This document shows, piece by piece, positions 43,923-53,122 of a stretch of 64,000 nt of DNA. This DNA is from Shewanella halotolerans (GTDB taxonomy: Bacteria; Pseudomonadota; Gammaproteobacteria; Enterobacterales; Shewanellaceae), in NCBI RefSeq assembly GCF_019457535.1, contig NZ_CP080417.1, forward strand, positions 372,001-436,000, given 5' to 3'. Position numbers and translations under genes: made by a program. Every line of letters starts with the position of its first letter. Position 1 is the first letter of the stretch. The notes beneath the pieces are model-generated. The model was not told the origin of the DNA. It made no database searches and was given only the letters and a program-made list of their open reading frames with translations.

Positions 43923-44600
43923 ATGAAGTACCAGTGGATATTATTTGACGCCGATGAAACCCTGTTTCATTTCGACGCCTTTAAAGGATTACAGTTGATG
44001 TTTTCGCGCTTCGGTGTGGATTTCACCCTAGCCGATTTCGAAGAGTATCAAACGGTTAATCTGCCTTTGTGGGTGGATTATCAAGACGGCAAGATCAGCG
44101 CCCGTCACCTGCAGGTGACCCGTTTTGAGCGTTGGGCCGAGAAGCTTTCTGTGACCGCCGAGCACCTTAATTCGGCGTTTCTCACGGCCATGGCCGACAT
44201 CTGCACCCTGCTGCCTGGCGCCGCCGAGCTGGTGGATGCACTCTATGGCAAGGTGAAGATGGGGATCATCACCAATGGCTTTACCGACCTGCAGACGGTA
44301 CGTCTACAGCGTACCGGCTTGCTGCATGCCTTCTCGCCCGTGGTGATCTCGGAAGAGGTGGGGGTGGCTAAACCCGACGTGGCGATCTTCGAACACGCAC
44401 TGTCGCAGATGGCTCATCCGCCCAGAGAGCATGTGTTGATGGTGGGAGATAATCCTCATTCGGATATTCAGGGTGGGCTTAACGCCGGCTTCGATACCTG
44501 TTGGCTCAACCGCGCCAGTCAGCCAGTCCCCGAGGGGATCACGCCGCACTATCAGGTGGCATCACTCACCGAGCTGCACGACCTGCTGCTTAAGGGCTAA
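43923..44600 (+). CDS. yjjG: pyrimidine 5'-nucleotidase YjjG
   Basis: HAD-superfamily house-cleaning nucleotidase acting on UMP, dUMP and dTMP in E. coli. 225 residues. Motif I FDADETLFHFDAFKGLQ is specific to YjjG, motif II GIITNGFTDLQTVRL, motif III lysine in EEVGVAKPD, motif IV MVGDNPHSDIQGG. PLWVDYQDGKI is also conserved. GGAGAGAGA precedes the ATG. It is divergent from the broken lepB. Distinct from the YigB-type phosphatase at 3600. Confidence 0.95.
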   Translation: MKYQWILFDADETLFHFDAFKGLQLMFSRFGVDFTLADFEEYQTVNLPLWVDYQDGKISARHLQVTRFERWAEKLSVTAEHLNSAFLTAMADICTLLPGAAELVDALYGKVKMGIITNGFTDLQTVRLQRTGLLHAFSPVVISEEVGVAKPDVAIFEHALSQMAHPPREHVLMVGDNPHSDIQGGLNAGFDTCWLNRASQPVPEGITPHYQVASLTELHDLLLKG

Positions 44601-44611
44601 TGCCTAACGGG

Positions 44612-45103
44612 TTAACAGCCCGAATCCACAATCTCGAAACTTGGGCCCTGGGTAGTACTCAGGGCCTGTGTGTATTTGAGGTAGCAGTTCTCACTACTGG
44701 ACTTCTTGCTTGGGTGCATGAAGCGGATAAAGGGCTCGGCTTTGTTATTGTGAAAGTACCAGTCGGCCGGGTCATCGGCGTTGAACACGGCATCGGCAAA
44801 GCTGGCCTCGAGCAGGAGATCCCATGCGTGGGCCGAGTCGGCGGCCGGGTAACCATAGGCGAGCTCTACCTGATCGCCGTTGAGGCTTATGTTTGTGCTG
44901 GCCTGTGTCTGCAGGTTTTCCAGACTCGCCTTGGTAAACACCAGGGGCAGGGTGCCGCTCATCTCGCTCTTGAGTCCCTGTAGGGCGGCGATGCGGGCAT
45001 CGGACTGGATATTGATGAAACGTGGCAGGGCAATGGTGGCAAGAATGCCGAGTATGATGACAGTGATGACAAGTTCAATCAGGGTAAATCCGTTACGTTT
45101 CAT
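44612..45103 (-). CDS. type IV prepilin-like protein (MSHA/pseudopilin type)
   Basis: 163 residues. A very short leader KRNG precedes FTLIELVITVIILGILATIA, the class III prepilin motif with Glu5 of the mature protein. After the helix comes PRFINIQSDARIAALQGLKS, common in MshA-like and minor pilins. Two cysteines at positions about 139 and 163 (ENCYLK and DSGC) could form the D-loop disulfide. No other pilin or assembly gene adjoins it, so it is an isolated copy. Whether it is a major or minor pilin is not clear. Confidence 0.88.
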   Translation of the reverse strand: MKRNGFTLIELVITVIILGILATIALPRFINIQSDARIAALQGLKSEMSGTLPLVFTKASLENLQTQASTNISLNGDQVELAYGYPAADSAHAWDLLLEASFADAVFNADDPADWYFHNNKAEPFIRFMHPSKKSSSENCYLKYTQALSTTQGPSFEIVDSGC

Positions 45104-45292
45104 CTTGCTACCTGGGGTTGGCTTTGTGCCTATACTACACCCTGAGCAGGCATTTGATCCTTAAAATAGGTCCGAAAAGGTTGTTTTTAACGCATTTGTC
45201 ATCGAAAAATGCCTTAATGGATTATTTGTTGCTCAGTTAGTGAAATTTAGGCTTTACATTTAAAGTCCATTTCCTTACTATTCTCGGCGTTC

Positions 45293-45383
45293 GGAGAGAT
45301 GGCAGAGTGGTCGAATGCACCGGTCTTGAAAACCGGCACGGGTTTATAGCCCGTCTAGGGTTCAAATCCCTATCTCTCCGCCA
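45293..45383 (+). tRNA. tRNA-Ser (UGA anticodon)
   Basis: 91-nt gene. Acceptor stem GGAGAGA pairs with TCTCTCC, then discriminator G and encoded CCA. The D-arm begins TGGCAGAGTGGTCGAATGCA, the anticodon loop is CTTGAAA (anticodon TGA) in an ACCGGT/ACCGGC stem, there is a long variable arm (CACGGGTTTATAGCCCGT), and the T-arm is AGGGTTCAAATCCCT. All class II serine tRNA features are present. A terminator follows. Confidence 0.98.
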
Positions 45384-45392
45384 CATTAAGAA

Positions 45393-45424
45393 AAAGGGCT
45401 TCCAGAAATGGAAGCCCTTTTTCG
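45393..45424 (+). terminator. terminator of the tRNA-Ser gene
   Basis: Stem AAAGGGCTTCC / GGAAGCCCTTT with loop AGAAAT, then TTTCG, 9 bp after the tRNA CCA end. A near-identical copy occurs at 45632-45661. Confidence 0.9.
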
Positions 45425-45483
45425 TTCTAGCGCTAGTTAAGTTTTATCTAAGCGACTAAGCAAACAAAAGCATTTTGAACCCA

Positions 45484-45777
45484 GGGTTCCTAATATTTAG
45501 ATCTGGTTATCCCTCAGCCTCATTAACAAAGCCCGATTTATAGCGGGCTTTGTGCTATCTAGCATATAGCATTTGAGTCATAGCCGGGTTCCTAATATTT
45601 AAATCTGGCTATCTCTCTATCACATTAAGAGAAAGGGCTTCCAGAAATGGAAGCCCTTTTTCGTTCTAGCCCTTTTTCGTTCTAGCCCTTTTTTGTTCTA
45701 GCGCTAGCTAAGTTCTACCTAAGCGACTAAGCAAACATAAGCACTTTGAACCTAGGGTTCCTAATATTTAGGTTTGG
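45484..45777. repeat. degenerate tRNA-3'-end plus terminator repeats
   Basis: Three copies of GGGTTCCTAATATTTA followed by about 7 more similar bases start at 45484, 45585 and 45755. The one at 45585 runs into CTATCTCTCTATCACATTAAG, nearly the tRNA-Ser 3' end and its flank (CTATCTCTCCGCCACATTAAG). Two copies are followed by hairpins: ACAAAGCCCG/CGGGCTTTGT (45526-45553) and a copy of the tRNA terminator (45632-45661). After the latter, TTCTAGCCCTTTTTCG-type units repeat three times. The wider unit 45381-45506 is repeated at 45621-45777. These look like remnants of a duplicated tRNA-Ser unit. Confidence 0.75.
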
Positions 45778-46227
45778 CTTCCTATCGATTCCATTTTGCT
45801 AGCCCATCGGCATCTGTGCCTGGGGGTTAACCCTAGTGCTTCTTTCCTTGCTTTAATTCAGTCTAACCCAACCTCAGTTGCATATGTGCTGCATAATTAT
45901 TCGCCAACGTGAATAGGCAAGTGGCTGTCAATCGGGGAAAATCGGGCCGGTTTTGCTGGGAACTTACGAGTAGATAAGTAGGCGCTAATGGGCTTGTGGC
46001 TCACAAAATTACCGGCTTTTGTGATCGGTTTTGGTGTTTTTAAGGTTTAAAAATTGTTAAATGTGGCGTTTTTATCGCTAATTTGAATAAATTTTAAACA
46101 TCAGGCTGGATTCCCGCTTTCTTTTACCGAGCGCTTTTTGCTATGCTCCCGCGGCATAAAAATACAGTGTAAATGATTCGCATTTTTTCAATTGCTGTCG
46201 ATCGCATTCCAATTTTGGACTGATCTA
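45778..46227. other. 450-bp intergenic region
   Basis: No gene seen. It contains the inverted repeat TCACAAAA / TTTTGTGA (46001-46008 and 46017-46024) and is A/T-rich from 46030 to 46110. It should hold the promoter for the small membrane protein gene or the cyo operon. Confidence 0.5.
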
Positions 46228-46626
46228 TTGAAACCTACTCCTAGTCATTTTCTGGCCGACGCACAGCGTGACCTCGCCCGGCTGGCAATTAGTCATCAGA
46301 AACAGTTGGCCTATCTGTTAAGCCTGCTGTTGCTCTGCTATTGCCTCTCCGTGGTGATCTCCAGCTATTTAGATAGCCGTGAGCTGATGCAGCTGTTGTC
46401 AGACTGGCTGCTTTGGGAGTCCTTCGATCTCTCCATGATGGGGCCTGTGTTCATCAGCCCGCTGTTCATCTATCCATATCTCTGTCTCTGTTTCATCGCT
46501 TATCAGCTGTTTTGCCTCCTGGCTTCCCAAGGGCCAGGCTACCCACTGCTGACATGCGATCTTAAGAGCGTCGAACATGACGCTCACGGCTGTCGCGCCC
46601 CTCCAAGCCTAACACTCTGTTTATAA
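46228..46626 (+). CDS. small putative membrane protein upstream of cyo
   Basis: About 132 residues from TTG 46228 (the open frame reaches 46192), with two hydrophobic segments: LAYLLSLLLLCYCLSVVIS and SPLFIYPYLCLCFIAYQLFCLLA. The N-terminal part is helical and polar (FLADAQRDLARLAISHQKQ). No family is recognised. Third-position composition resembles the surrounding genes, which is why I keep it. The start codon and the ribosome site are weak, so it may be a gene fragment. It precedes cyoA by 140 bp. Confidence 0.45.
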   Translation: MKPTPSHFLADAQRDLARLAISHQKQLAYLLSLLLLCYCLSVVISSYLDSRELMQLLSDWLLWESFDLSMMGPVFISPLFIYPYLCLCFIAYQLFCLLASQGPGYPLLTCDLKSVEHDAHGCRAPPSLTLCL

Positions 46627-46766
46627 AATACTTTAAGTATCCTTAGCCGCTTAATTTTCGCAGCTTGAGCCCTATTTTGCGCTCTATGCTTGCCCCTTGC
46701 TGGCCCGGATACCCTTGCCAAGCCCATTTGGCAATCTCATAAACTAGGGTTAGAGGAATATTCCTT

Positions 46767-47717
46767 GTGTTAATTCGAAACTTTGCCAAAGCAAGCTGTG
46801 CCATGGCGGCGCTGATGTTGGCAGGCTGTGAAGGTGGCGTACTCGATCCAAAGGGACAGGTGGGGATCGATGAGAAGCAGTTGATCGTGATTGCCACCTT
46901 GTTGATGTTGATCGTGGTGATCCCTGTGATCGTCATGACCTTGTACTTCGCCTGGAAGTATCGCGACGGTCGCGATCATGAAATCTATGCACCTAAGTGG
47001 GCGCACTCTAAGACGATCGAATTGGTGGTCTGGTGTGTGCCTATCGTCATTGTCGGCATTCTGGGTGTGATCACCTGGCATTCGACCCATAAGCTGGACC
47101 CTTATCAACCGCTGGAGCATGAGGCCGAGCCGATCACCGTCGAGGTGGTGTCACTCAACTGGAAGTGGTTGTTTATCTATCCTGAGCAGGGCATCGCCTC
47201 GGTCAACGAGCTGGCGTTTCCTGCCAATGTGCCGGTGAACTTTAAGATCAGTTCCGACACGGCCATGAACTCCTTCTTCATTCCCCAGCTGGGTAGCCAG
47301 ATCTACTCCATGGCGGGCATGACCACTAAGCTGCATCTGATCGCCAACGAGCCAGGTACCTACAAGGGGATCTCGGCCAACTACAGTGGCGCGGGCTTTA
47401 CCGGCATGAAATTTAATGCCATCGCGACGCCTACCCGCGACGATTTCAACGCCTGGGTTGCCAAGGTGAAGCGCGAAGGCGCGGCGCTCGGCCCAGAGAG
47501 TTATCGCGAACTGGCGAAAGAGAGCAGCAATAATCCCGTGAGCTACTACGCCTCGGTCAGTGACGGCCTGTTTGAGCAGATCGTTATGCAGTACATGCAT
47601 CACCACCAGATGCCTGCCCATGAGGGCATGGCGATGCCGGCCGTCACTTTACACGGGCAGTCACACGAGCAGGTGCATGCATCTGAGTCATCTAACACGA
47701 CGGGAGGCGAACACTAA
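46767..47717 (+). CDS. cyoA: cytochrome bo3 ubiquinol oxidase subunit II
   Basis: 316-residue lipoprotein, GTG start after AGAGGA. Signal peptide with lipobox LMLAGC, two membrane helices (LIVIATLLMLIVVIPVIVM; IELVVWCVPIVIVGILGVIT), and a periplasmic cupredoxin domain. The copper-A ligand cysteines are absent, as in quinol oxidases rather than cytochrome c oxidases (SDTAMNSFFIPQLGSQIYSM). The C-terminal tail is His/Met-rich. First gene of a five-gene operon with 1- to 4-bp overlaps. Confidence 0.95.
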   Translation: MLIRNFAKASCAMAALMLAGCEGGVLDPKGQVGIDEKQLIVIATLLMLIVVIPVIVMTLYFAWKYRDGRDHEIYAPKWAHSKTIELVVWCVPIVIVGILGVITWHSTHKLDPYQPLEHEAEPITVEVVSLNWKWLFIYPEQGIASVNELAFPANVPVNFKISSDTAMNSFFIPQLGSQIYSMAGMTTKLHLIANEPGTYKGISANYSGAGFTGMKFNAIATPTRDDFNAWVAKVKREGAALGPESYRELAKESSNNPVSYYASVSDGLFEQIVMQYMHHHQMPAHEGMAMPAVTLHGQSHEQVHASESSNTTGGEH

Positions 47718-49705
47718 TGTCGTCTTTTCTTGGAAAATTAACACTGGATGCGGTTCCCTTCCACGAACCCATCATCATGGTGACCCTGGCTGCGGTCGCC
47801 GTGATAGGCCTTGTTATCGCGGCCCTGATCACCAAGCATAAGAAATGGGGCCCTCTGTGGCGCGACTGGCTGACCTCGGTCGACCATAAACGCCTGGGGA
47901 TCATGTATATCCTGCTGGCCTTCGTCATGCTGATCCGTGGCTTCTCCGATGCCATCATGATGCGCACTCAACAGGCCATGGCCACCAATGGCGCCGCCGG
48001 CTACCTGCCGCCCGAGCACTATGACCAGATCTTCACCGCCCATGGCGTCATCATGATCATCTTCATGGCGATGCCCTTCATGATTGGCCTGATGAACCTG
48101 GTGTTACCGCTGCAGATAGGCGCGCGCGACGTTGCCTTTCCGTTTCTGAATAACCTCAGTTTCTGGTTGACCGCCTCCGGCGCCGTGCTGATCAACATCT
48201 CTCTTGGGGTGGGTGAGTTCGCCAAGACAGGTTGGGTGGCCTATCCGCCGCTGTCTGAGCTGGCCTTCAGTCCCGGGGTTGGGGTCGATTACTATATCTG
48301 GGCGCTGCAGATCTCCGGCATAGGGACCACCCTCACCGGGGTCAACTTCCTGGTGACTGTGCTTAAGATGCGCGCGCCGGGCATGAAGTTGATGCAGATG
48401 CCGATCTTCACCTGGACCTGTACCTGGGCCAACATACTGATCGTCGCCTCGTTCCCGATCCTGACGGCTGTGCTGGCCATGCTGACCCTGGACAGATACA
48501 TGGATTTCCACTTCTTCACCAACGAAGGCGGTGGTAATGCCATGATGTATATCAACCTGTTCTGGGCTTGGGGACACCCAGAGGTGTATATCCTGATCCT
48601 GCCGGCCTTCGGTATCTTCTCCGAGGTGATCTCAACCTTCACCGCCAAGCGTCTGTTTGGTTACAAGTCTATGGTTTGGGCCAGCGGCGCCATCTCAATT
48701 CTGGGCTTCATCGTCTGGTTGCATCACTTCTTTACCATGGGCTCGAGTGCCAACGTCAACGCCTTCTTCGGGGTGATGACCATGGTGATTGCCGTGCCGA
48801 CCGGGGTGAAGCTGTTTAACTGGCTGTTTACCATTTACCGCGGACGCCTGAAGCTAACGGTGCCCGTGCTCTGGACCCTGGGCTTCATGGTGACCTTCAC
48901 CATAGGCGGCATGACAGGTGTGTTGCTGGCGGTGCCCGGCGCCGACTATGTGCTACACAACAGCTTGTTCTTGATCGCGCATTTCCATAACACCATCATA
49001 GGCGGCGCCGTGTTTGGCTACCTGGCAGGCTTTGCCTTCTGGTTCCCTAAGGCGACCGGTTTCCACCTCAACGAACGTCTGGGTAAGGCGGCATTCTGGT
49101 GCTGGCAGGTGGGCTTCTATGTCGCCTTCATGCCGCTGTATGTGCTGGGCTTCCTCGGCATGACACGTCGTCTCAATCAGACAGATAACCCTGACTGGAA
49201 CTTCTGGATCTATCTGGCGGCGGTCGGTGCCTGCATCATCTTCGTCGGCATTGTGCTGCAGTTCGTTCAGCTGTACGTGAGTATCCGCGATCGTGAGCAG
49301 AACCGCGACACCACCGGCGACCCTTGGAATGGTCACACCCTTGAGTGGTCGACCGCCTCGCCACCTCAGTTCTATAACTTTGCCCGTTTGCCTCAGGTCG
49401 TCGATATCGACGCCTTCACCCATGCCAAGGAGCAGGGCCAGGCCTATCAGATGCAGGAGAGCTACAAGCCGATCCACATGCCGAAGAATACAGGCCATGG
49501 GGTTTGGATGGCCCTTGGGATCACCGCCGCCGGCTTTGCCGCCATCTGGCACATCCTCTGGCTAGCCATCGCAGGTTTCCTGGGCGCCTTCATCGTCTTC
49601 CTGATGCGAGCCTACGACACAGACACCGACTACTACGTGCAGGGCGATGAGGTTAAGCGTATCGAAACCGCACACCTGAACAAATTATCTAAGGGGCAGA
49701 TATGA
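47717..49705 (+). CDS. cyoB: cytochrome bo3 ubiquinol oxidase subunit I
   Basis: 662-residue catalytic subunit with heme b, heme o3 and copper B; reduces oxygen to water and pumps protons. The copper-B ligand region WAWGHPEVYILILP carries the His-Tyr crosslink residues, and VWLHHFFTMG the His pair. HNSLFLIAHFHNTIIGG holds the heme ligands. Length equals the E. coli protein (663). Overlaps cyoA by 1 bp and cyoC by 4 bp. Confidence 0.98.
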   Translation: MSSFLGKLTLDAVPFHEPIIMVTLAAVAVIGLVIAALITKHKKWGPLWRDWLTSVDHKRLGIMYILLAFVMLIRGFSDAIMMRTQQAMATNGAAGYLPPEHYDQIFTAHGVIMIIFMAMPFMIGLMNLVLPLQIGARDVAFPFLNNLSFWLTASGAVLINISLGVGEFAKTGWVAYPPLSELAFSPGVGVDYYIWALQISGIGTTLTGVNFLVTVLKMRAPGMKLMQMPIFTWTCTWANILIVASFPILTAVLAMLTLDRYMDFHFFTNEGGGNAMMYINLFWAWGHPEVYILILPAFGIFSEVISTFTAKRLFGYKSMVWASGAISILGFIVWLHHFFTMGSSANVNAFFGVMTMVIAVPTGVKLFNWLFTIYRGRLKLTVPVLWTLGFMVTFTIGGMTGVLLAVPGADYVLHNSLFLIAHFHNTIIGGAVFGYLAGFAFWFPKATGFHLNERLGKAAFWCWQVGFYVAFMPLYVLGFLGMTRRLNQTDNPDWNFWIYLAAVGACIIFVGIVLQFVQLYVSIRDREQNRDTTGDPWNGHTLEWSTASPPQFYNFARLPQVVDIDAFTHAKEQGQAYQMQESYKPIHMPKNTGHGVWMALGITAAGFAAIWHILWLAIAGFLGAFIVFLMRAYDTDTDYYVQGDEVKRIETAHLNKLSKGQI

Positions 49706-50328
49706 GTATTGCTATCCCAGCTGACCTGAGTGTTACCCAGGTCGAGACCCTACATGAGGAGCACCATGATACCGGCGAGAACACCTTGCTGGGCTTCTGG
49801 ATCTACCTGATGACCGACTGCATCCTGTTTGCCTCGGCCTTCGCTACCTATGCCGTGCTCTACATGAACACAGACGGCGGCGTGTCGGGCAAGGATATCT
49901 TCGAGTTGGACTTTGTCCTGATTGAAACCGCGGCGCTGCTGCTCAGTAGTATCACCTATGGTCTGGCGTTGATCTTTGCCAAGCGTCATCACAAGGGGGC
50001 GACCCTGGCCTGGTTGGCGGTGACCTTCGCCCTAGGCTGTGTGTTTATCGGCATGGAGGTGAACGAGTTTCATCACCTGATCCTCGAGGGCAATGGCCCA
50101 CAGCGTAGCGCCTTCCTCTCCGCCTTCTTTGCCCTGGTGGGCATGCATGGTCTGCACGTGAGTGCCGGCCTGGTGTGGATGGCGATCATGATGCTTGAGG
50201 TGGTTAAGCGCAGCACGGGCGGACGCACCCTGACTCGCCTGAACTGCCTCAGCCTGTTCTGGCATTTCCTGGACATCGTCTGGATCTGCGTGTTCACCGT
50301 GGTTTATCTGATGGGGGTCTTATTATGA
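49702..50328 (+). CDS. cyoC: cytochrome bo3 ubiquinol oxidase subunit III
   Basis: 208 residues with five hydrophobic helices, of the COX3 family. The motifs LGFWIYLMTDCILFASAFATY and HGLHVSAGLVWM are characteristic, as is LSLFWHFLDIVWICVFTVVYL near the end. Overlaps cyoB and cyoD. Confidence 0.96.
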   Translation: MSIAIPADLSVTQVETLHEEHHDTGENTLLGFWIYLMTDCILFASAFATYAVLYMNTDGGVSGKDIFELDFVLIETAALLLSSITYGLALIFAKRHHKGATLAWLAVTFALGCVFIGMEVNEFHHLILEGNGPQRSAFLSAFFALVGMHGLHVSAGLVWMAIMMLEVVKRSTGGRTLTRLNCLSLFWHFLDIVWICVFTVVYLMGVLL

Positions 50329-50651
50329 GCCAAGCCACTACCCATGGTCAGGACGATCTGGCCGCCAGCATCAAGTCCTATCTTACCGGCTTCCTGCTCT
50401 CTGTGGTGTTGACCGGCATTCCCTTCTGGGCGGTGATGACTCACAGTCTGGAGACCTCGACCACCCTGGTCATAGTGCTGGTGTTGGCCGTGGTGCAGAT
50501 TCTGGTGCATCTTAAGTATTTCTTGCACCTGGATTTTTCCAAGGAAGGCAAGGTGAATACCCTGTCGTTTATGTTTACTGCCCTGGTGATTGTCATGGTG
50601 GTTGGCCTGTCGGTGTGGATCATCTACGCCGCCAACGACCTCATGATGTAG
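50325..50651 (+). CDS. cyoD: cytochrome bo3 ubiquinol oxidase subunit IV
   Basis: 108 residues with three helices (YLTGFLLSVVLTGIPFWAVM; VIVLVLAVVQILVHLKYFLH; FMFTALVIVMVVGLSVWII). Family features LKYFLHLD are present. It assists assembly of the oxidase. Overlaps cyoC by 4 bp; cyoE starts 10 bp later. Confidence 0.95.
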   Translation: MSQATTHGQDDLAASIKSYLTGFLLSVVLTGIPFWAVMTHSLETSTTLVIVLVLAVVQILVHLKYFLHLDFSKEGKVNTLSFMFTALVIVMVVGLSVWIIYAANDLMM

Positions 50652-50661
50652 GAGATGCTGC

Positions 50662-51588
50662 ATGATTAGGCATTCGACCTCAACTCAGGTGGCCGCGCCC
50701 TTGGGGGCTTATCTTCAGGTGACCAAACCCGGGATTATCATGGGAAACCTCATCGCCGTGGTGGGCGGGTTTCTCTTGGCCGCCAGGGGGGAGGTCGATG
50801 CCGTCTTGATGCTGGCGACGCTGGTGGGGCTCTCTCTGGTGGTGGCCTCAGGCTGCGCCATCAACAACTATATCGACCGGGATATCGACGCCAAGATGCA
50901 GCGCACCTGCCGTAGGGCAACGGTGACCGGCGCTATCTCACTTAAGCAGGTACTTGGCTTAGGCATAGCCCTGGGCGTACTCGGCTTTGGCCTGCTGGGC
51001 TGGTTTACCAACCTGGCGGCCTTGCTGTTTGCCGCCTTCGGTTACCTGGTTTACGTGGGGCTCTACAGCCTCTATATGAAGCGTAACTCCGTCTATGGCA
51101 CCCTGGTCGGTAGCCTCTCGGGCGCCTTGCCGCCCGTGGTGGGTTACTGCGCCGTGACCGGCAGGATAGATGGCGCTGCGTTGATCCTGCTGGCCATGTT
51201 CAGCCTGTGGCAGATGCCGCACTCCTATGCCATCGCCATCTTTCGCTTTAAGGACTATGAGGCGGCCAATATTCCTGTGCTGCCCGTGGCCCAAGGCGTA
51301 GAGAAGGCCAAGCTGCATATCGTCTTCTACATTGCTCTGTTCGCCCTGGTATCAACCCTGCTACCCCTGGCGGGTTATACCGGGGTGGGCTTTATGGCGG
51401 TGAGTTGCGTGACCAGCTTCTGGTGGCTACTGATGGCGCTGAAAGGCTATCGCAGCGATGTGAACCTGCTGCGTTGGTCGCGCCAGGTGTTCGGTTTCTC
51501 GATACTGACCATAGCTATTTTGAGCCTCACCATGGCGCTGGACTTTCAGGTGGCCGATCAGGTGCCGCTGCTGGCCATGTTGGGCTAG
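50662..51588 (+). CDS. cyoE: protoheme IX farnesyltransferase
   Basis: 308-residue UbiA-family prenyltransferase that converts heme B to heme O for CyoB. The first Asp-rich motif is NNYIDRDIDAKMQRT, and LVYVGLYSLYMKR, GALPPVVGYCAVTG and DYEAANIPVLPV follow the family pattern. Several helices. Last gene of the cyo operon, with a terminator about 60 bp downstream. Confidence 0.96.
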   Translation: MIRHSTSTQVAAPLGAYLQVTKPGIIMGNLIAVVGGFLLAARGEVDAVLMLATLVGLSLVVASGCAINNYIDRDIDAKMQRTCRRATVTGAISLKQVLGLGIALGVLGFGLLGWFTNLAALLFAAFGYLVYVGLYSLYMKRNSVYGTLVGSLSGALPPVVGYCAVTGRIDGAALILLAMFSLWQMPHSYAIAIFRFKDYEAANIPVLPVAQGVEKAKLHIVFYIALFALVSTLLPLAGYTGVGFMAVSCVTSFWWLLMALKGYRSDVNLLRWSRQVFGFSILTIAILSLTMALDFQVADQVPLLAMLG

Positions 51589-51644
51589 AAGTTGCGCTAG
51601 CAGTTGCGCTATCTGCAGCGTTAGTCGCAGGGTTATAAGAAAGC

Positions 51645-51676
51645 AAAAGGCGACCCATCAGGGTCGCCTTTTTTAT
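51645..51676. terminator. terminator after cyoABCDE
   Basis: AAAAGGCGACCC / GGGTCGCCTTTT with loop ATCA, followed by TTTATT. Convergent with the AraC-type gene, so it can act on both strands. Confidence 0.9.
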
Positions 51677-51712
51677 TGTCTGACATCTTGTATGGCTGAC
51701 TTTCACAGACAG

Positions 51713-52579
51713 CTATTTCAGTGAAAAATAGATCTCTGTTACCAGCTCATGCTCCGCGACCTCGGGGAAGAAGTTGTGGTACTCGAAGTAGAGAGGAAAG
51801 TCCCTCAGCTCCTCGCCGCTCTGGGGCAGCCAGTCGCGGTAGAACTGATAGATCTTATCGTCCATCTGATCGTGCGGCCCCTGGTGGCGGATCACGGCGC
51901 AGCGACCGCCGGGGATCGTCTTAGTGATCACCCCAAAGTCGTTGGCCTTGACCTCGGCCGTTACCGAGCCACAGATGTCGAAACGAAACGCCTCGGGCGC
52001 TACCGTGTTGGGGTCGTTAAAGGGCACGCCCAGGGTCAGGCTGCTGGCCACAGGGGATTCGCCGCTCTGCTTACGCCAGTTGATAAATTGTTGAATCGAG
52101 TCGTTCAGTGCGGCCGGGCTGCCTTGGTGTTCCAGCACGGCGACTTTGATATCGTCTCTTTGCGTGAGTTTGATCTGCACAGTTTCTCTCCTTGTATAGT
52201 TCACCTTGGCATATTGTTGACTCCATTGCTCCCACTTAGGGGTTAACCTGAACTGGGTAGGGGTCTGGGCAAATACCTGCTTAAAGGCTCGCGAGAAGGA
52301 TTCGCCGTTCTCAAACCCGGCATCGAGGGCGATGTCGGTGATCTTGAGTTCGGGATGAAACACCAATCGGTATGAGGCCCGCTTCAGCCTGAGCAGGCTG
52401 ATGTATTTACCTAAGGTTATGCCGGTATACACCTGAAACTGGCGATGAAAATGATACTTGGAGAAGTGCGCCTTCTGGCTCAGTTGTTCCAGCGTCAGGG
52501 GCTGGTCCAGATGTTTCGCGATATAGTCACAAACCGTCTGGATTCGTTGACTGTAGGCCTGGTGCGCTGCTCGGTTCAT
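51713..52579 (-). CDS. AraC-family regulator with GyrI-like effector domain
   Basis: About 288 residues. I take ATG 52579 rather than 52585 because AAGGG is 6 nt before the former. Two helix-turn-helix units of AraC type at the N-terminus (LTLEQLSQKAHFSKYHFHRQF and ITDIALDAGFENGESFSRAFK) are followed by a GyrI-like/BmrR effector domain (from about residue 125; GGRCAVIRHQGPHDQM near the middle). This order, DNA-binding first and effector second, matches Rob-like regulators that respond to small hydrophobic compounds. The target is unknown; it stands alone. Confidence 0.9.
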   Translation of the reverse strand: MNRAAHQAYSQRIQTVCDYIAKHLDQPLTLEQLSQKAHFSKYHFHRQFQVYTGITLGKYISLLRLKRASYRLVFHPELKITDIALDAGFENGESFSRAFKQVFAQTPTQFRLTPKWEQWSQQYAKVNYTRRETVQIKLTQRDDIKVAVLEHQGSPAALNDSIQQFINWRKQSGESPVASSLTLGVPFNDPNTVAPEAFRFDICGSVTAEVKANDFGVITKTIPGGRCAVIRHQGPHDQMDDKIYQFYRDWLPQSGEELRDFPLYFEYHNFFPEVAEHELVTEIYFSLK

Positions 52580-52674
52580 ATGCATCCCTTTTCAAGTGAG
52601 CGGCCATTGTGCGATGAGAGGGCTTGCTTTGCCTGACTCATATTGCTCAATGGCAATTGGCCGAGCATTTGTGC

Positions 52675-53109
52675 TTAAAAGCCCCTGCGTTTCCAAAAGT
52701 TGGCCACCTGACTCTCCTCATCGTTAAGATGCACATGAAAGGTCTTCTCGGCAACCACCTTGTTACCCAGGGATAGTGTCATGCGCCACCTGCCCACCTT
52801 GTCATGTTCGGGCGCCCAGATGGTGTCACCCAGATAGAACTTCCAGTCGTTGGACTCGACAAACAGCTCACCCTCGAAGGGCGGGCGAACATTGCCCTGC
52901 TGGTCTGGAATATGGGGATGATAGATACAGTAGCTAAGCCTTTGATTCTTTGCCTTACGGATACGGGCGATGAAGCCAAATTCTATGTCGATCTCTGCCG
53001 GCACATGGACCGTGGCCTTGAGAAACTTGGGCAGATCCGGGCTCTCTTCATCCCAGCGGCTGAAGAGTCCGGCCTGTAGTATGGTGACATCGGCTTTGAG
53101 CTTAGACAA
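52675..53109 (-). CDS. DUF3859 family protein
   Basis: 144-residue cytosolic protein recognised as DUF3859 by DVTILQAGLFSRWDEESPDLP, the beta-rich IEFGFIARIRK, and the closing GDTIWAPEHDKVGRWRM then AEKTFHV. No enzymatic motif is visible. Lies 13 bp after the DUF971 gene, so probably co-transcribed with it. Confidence 0.75.
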   Translation of the reverse strand: MSKLKADVTILQAGLFSRWDEESPDLPKFLKATVHVPAEIDIEFGFIARIRKAKNQRLSYCIYHPHIPDQQGNVRPPFEGELFVESNDWKFYLGDTIWAPEHDKVGRWRMTLSLGNKVVAEKTFHVHLNDEESQVANFWKRRGF

Positions 53110-53122
53110 AGGAGGCTAGGCG

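Noticed and set aside
44600..44983. 127-codon plus-strand frame
   Set aside because: It is the reverse-strand shadow of the prepilin gene.
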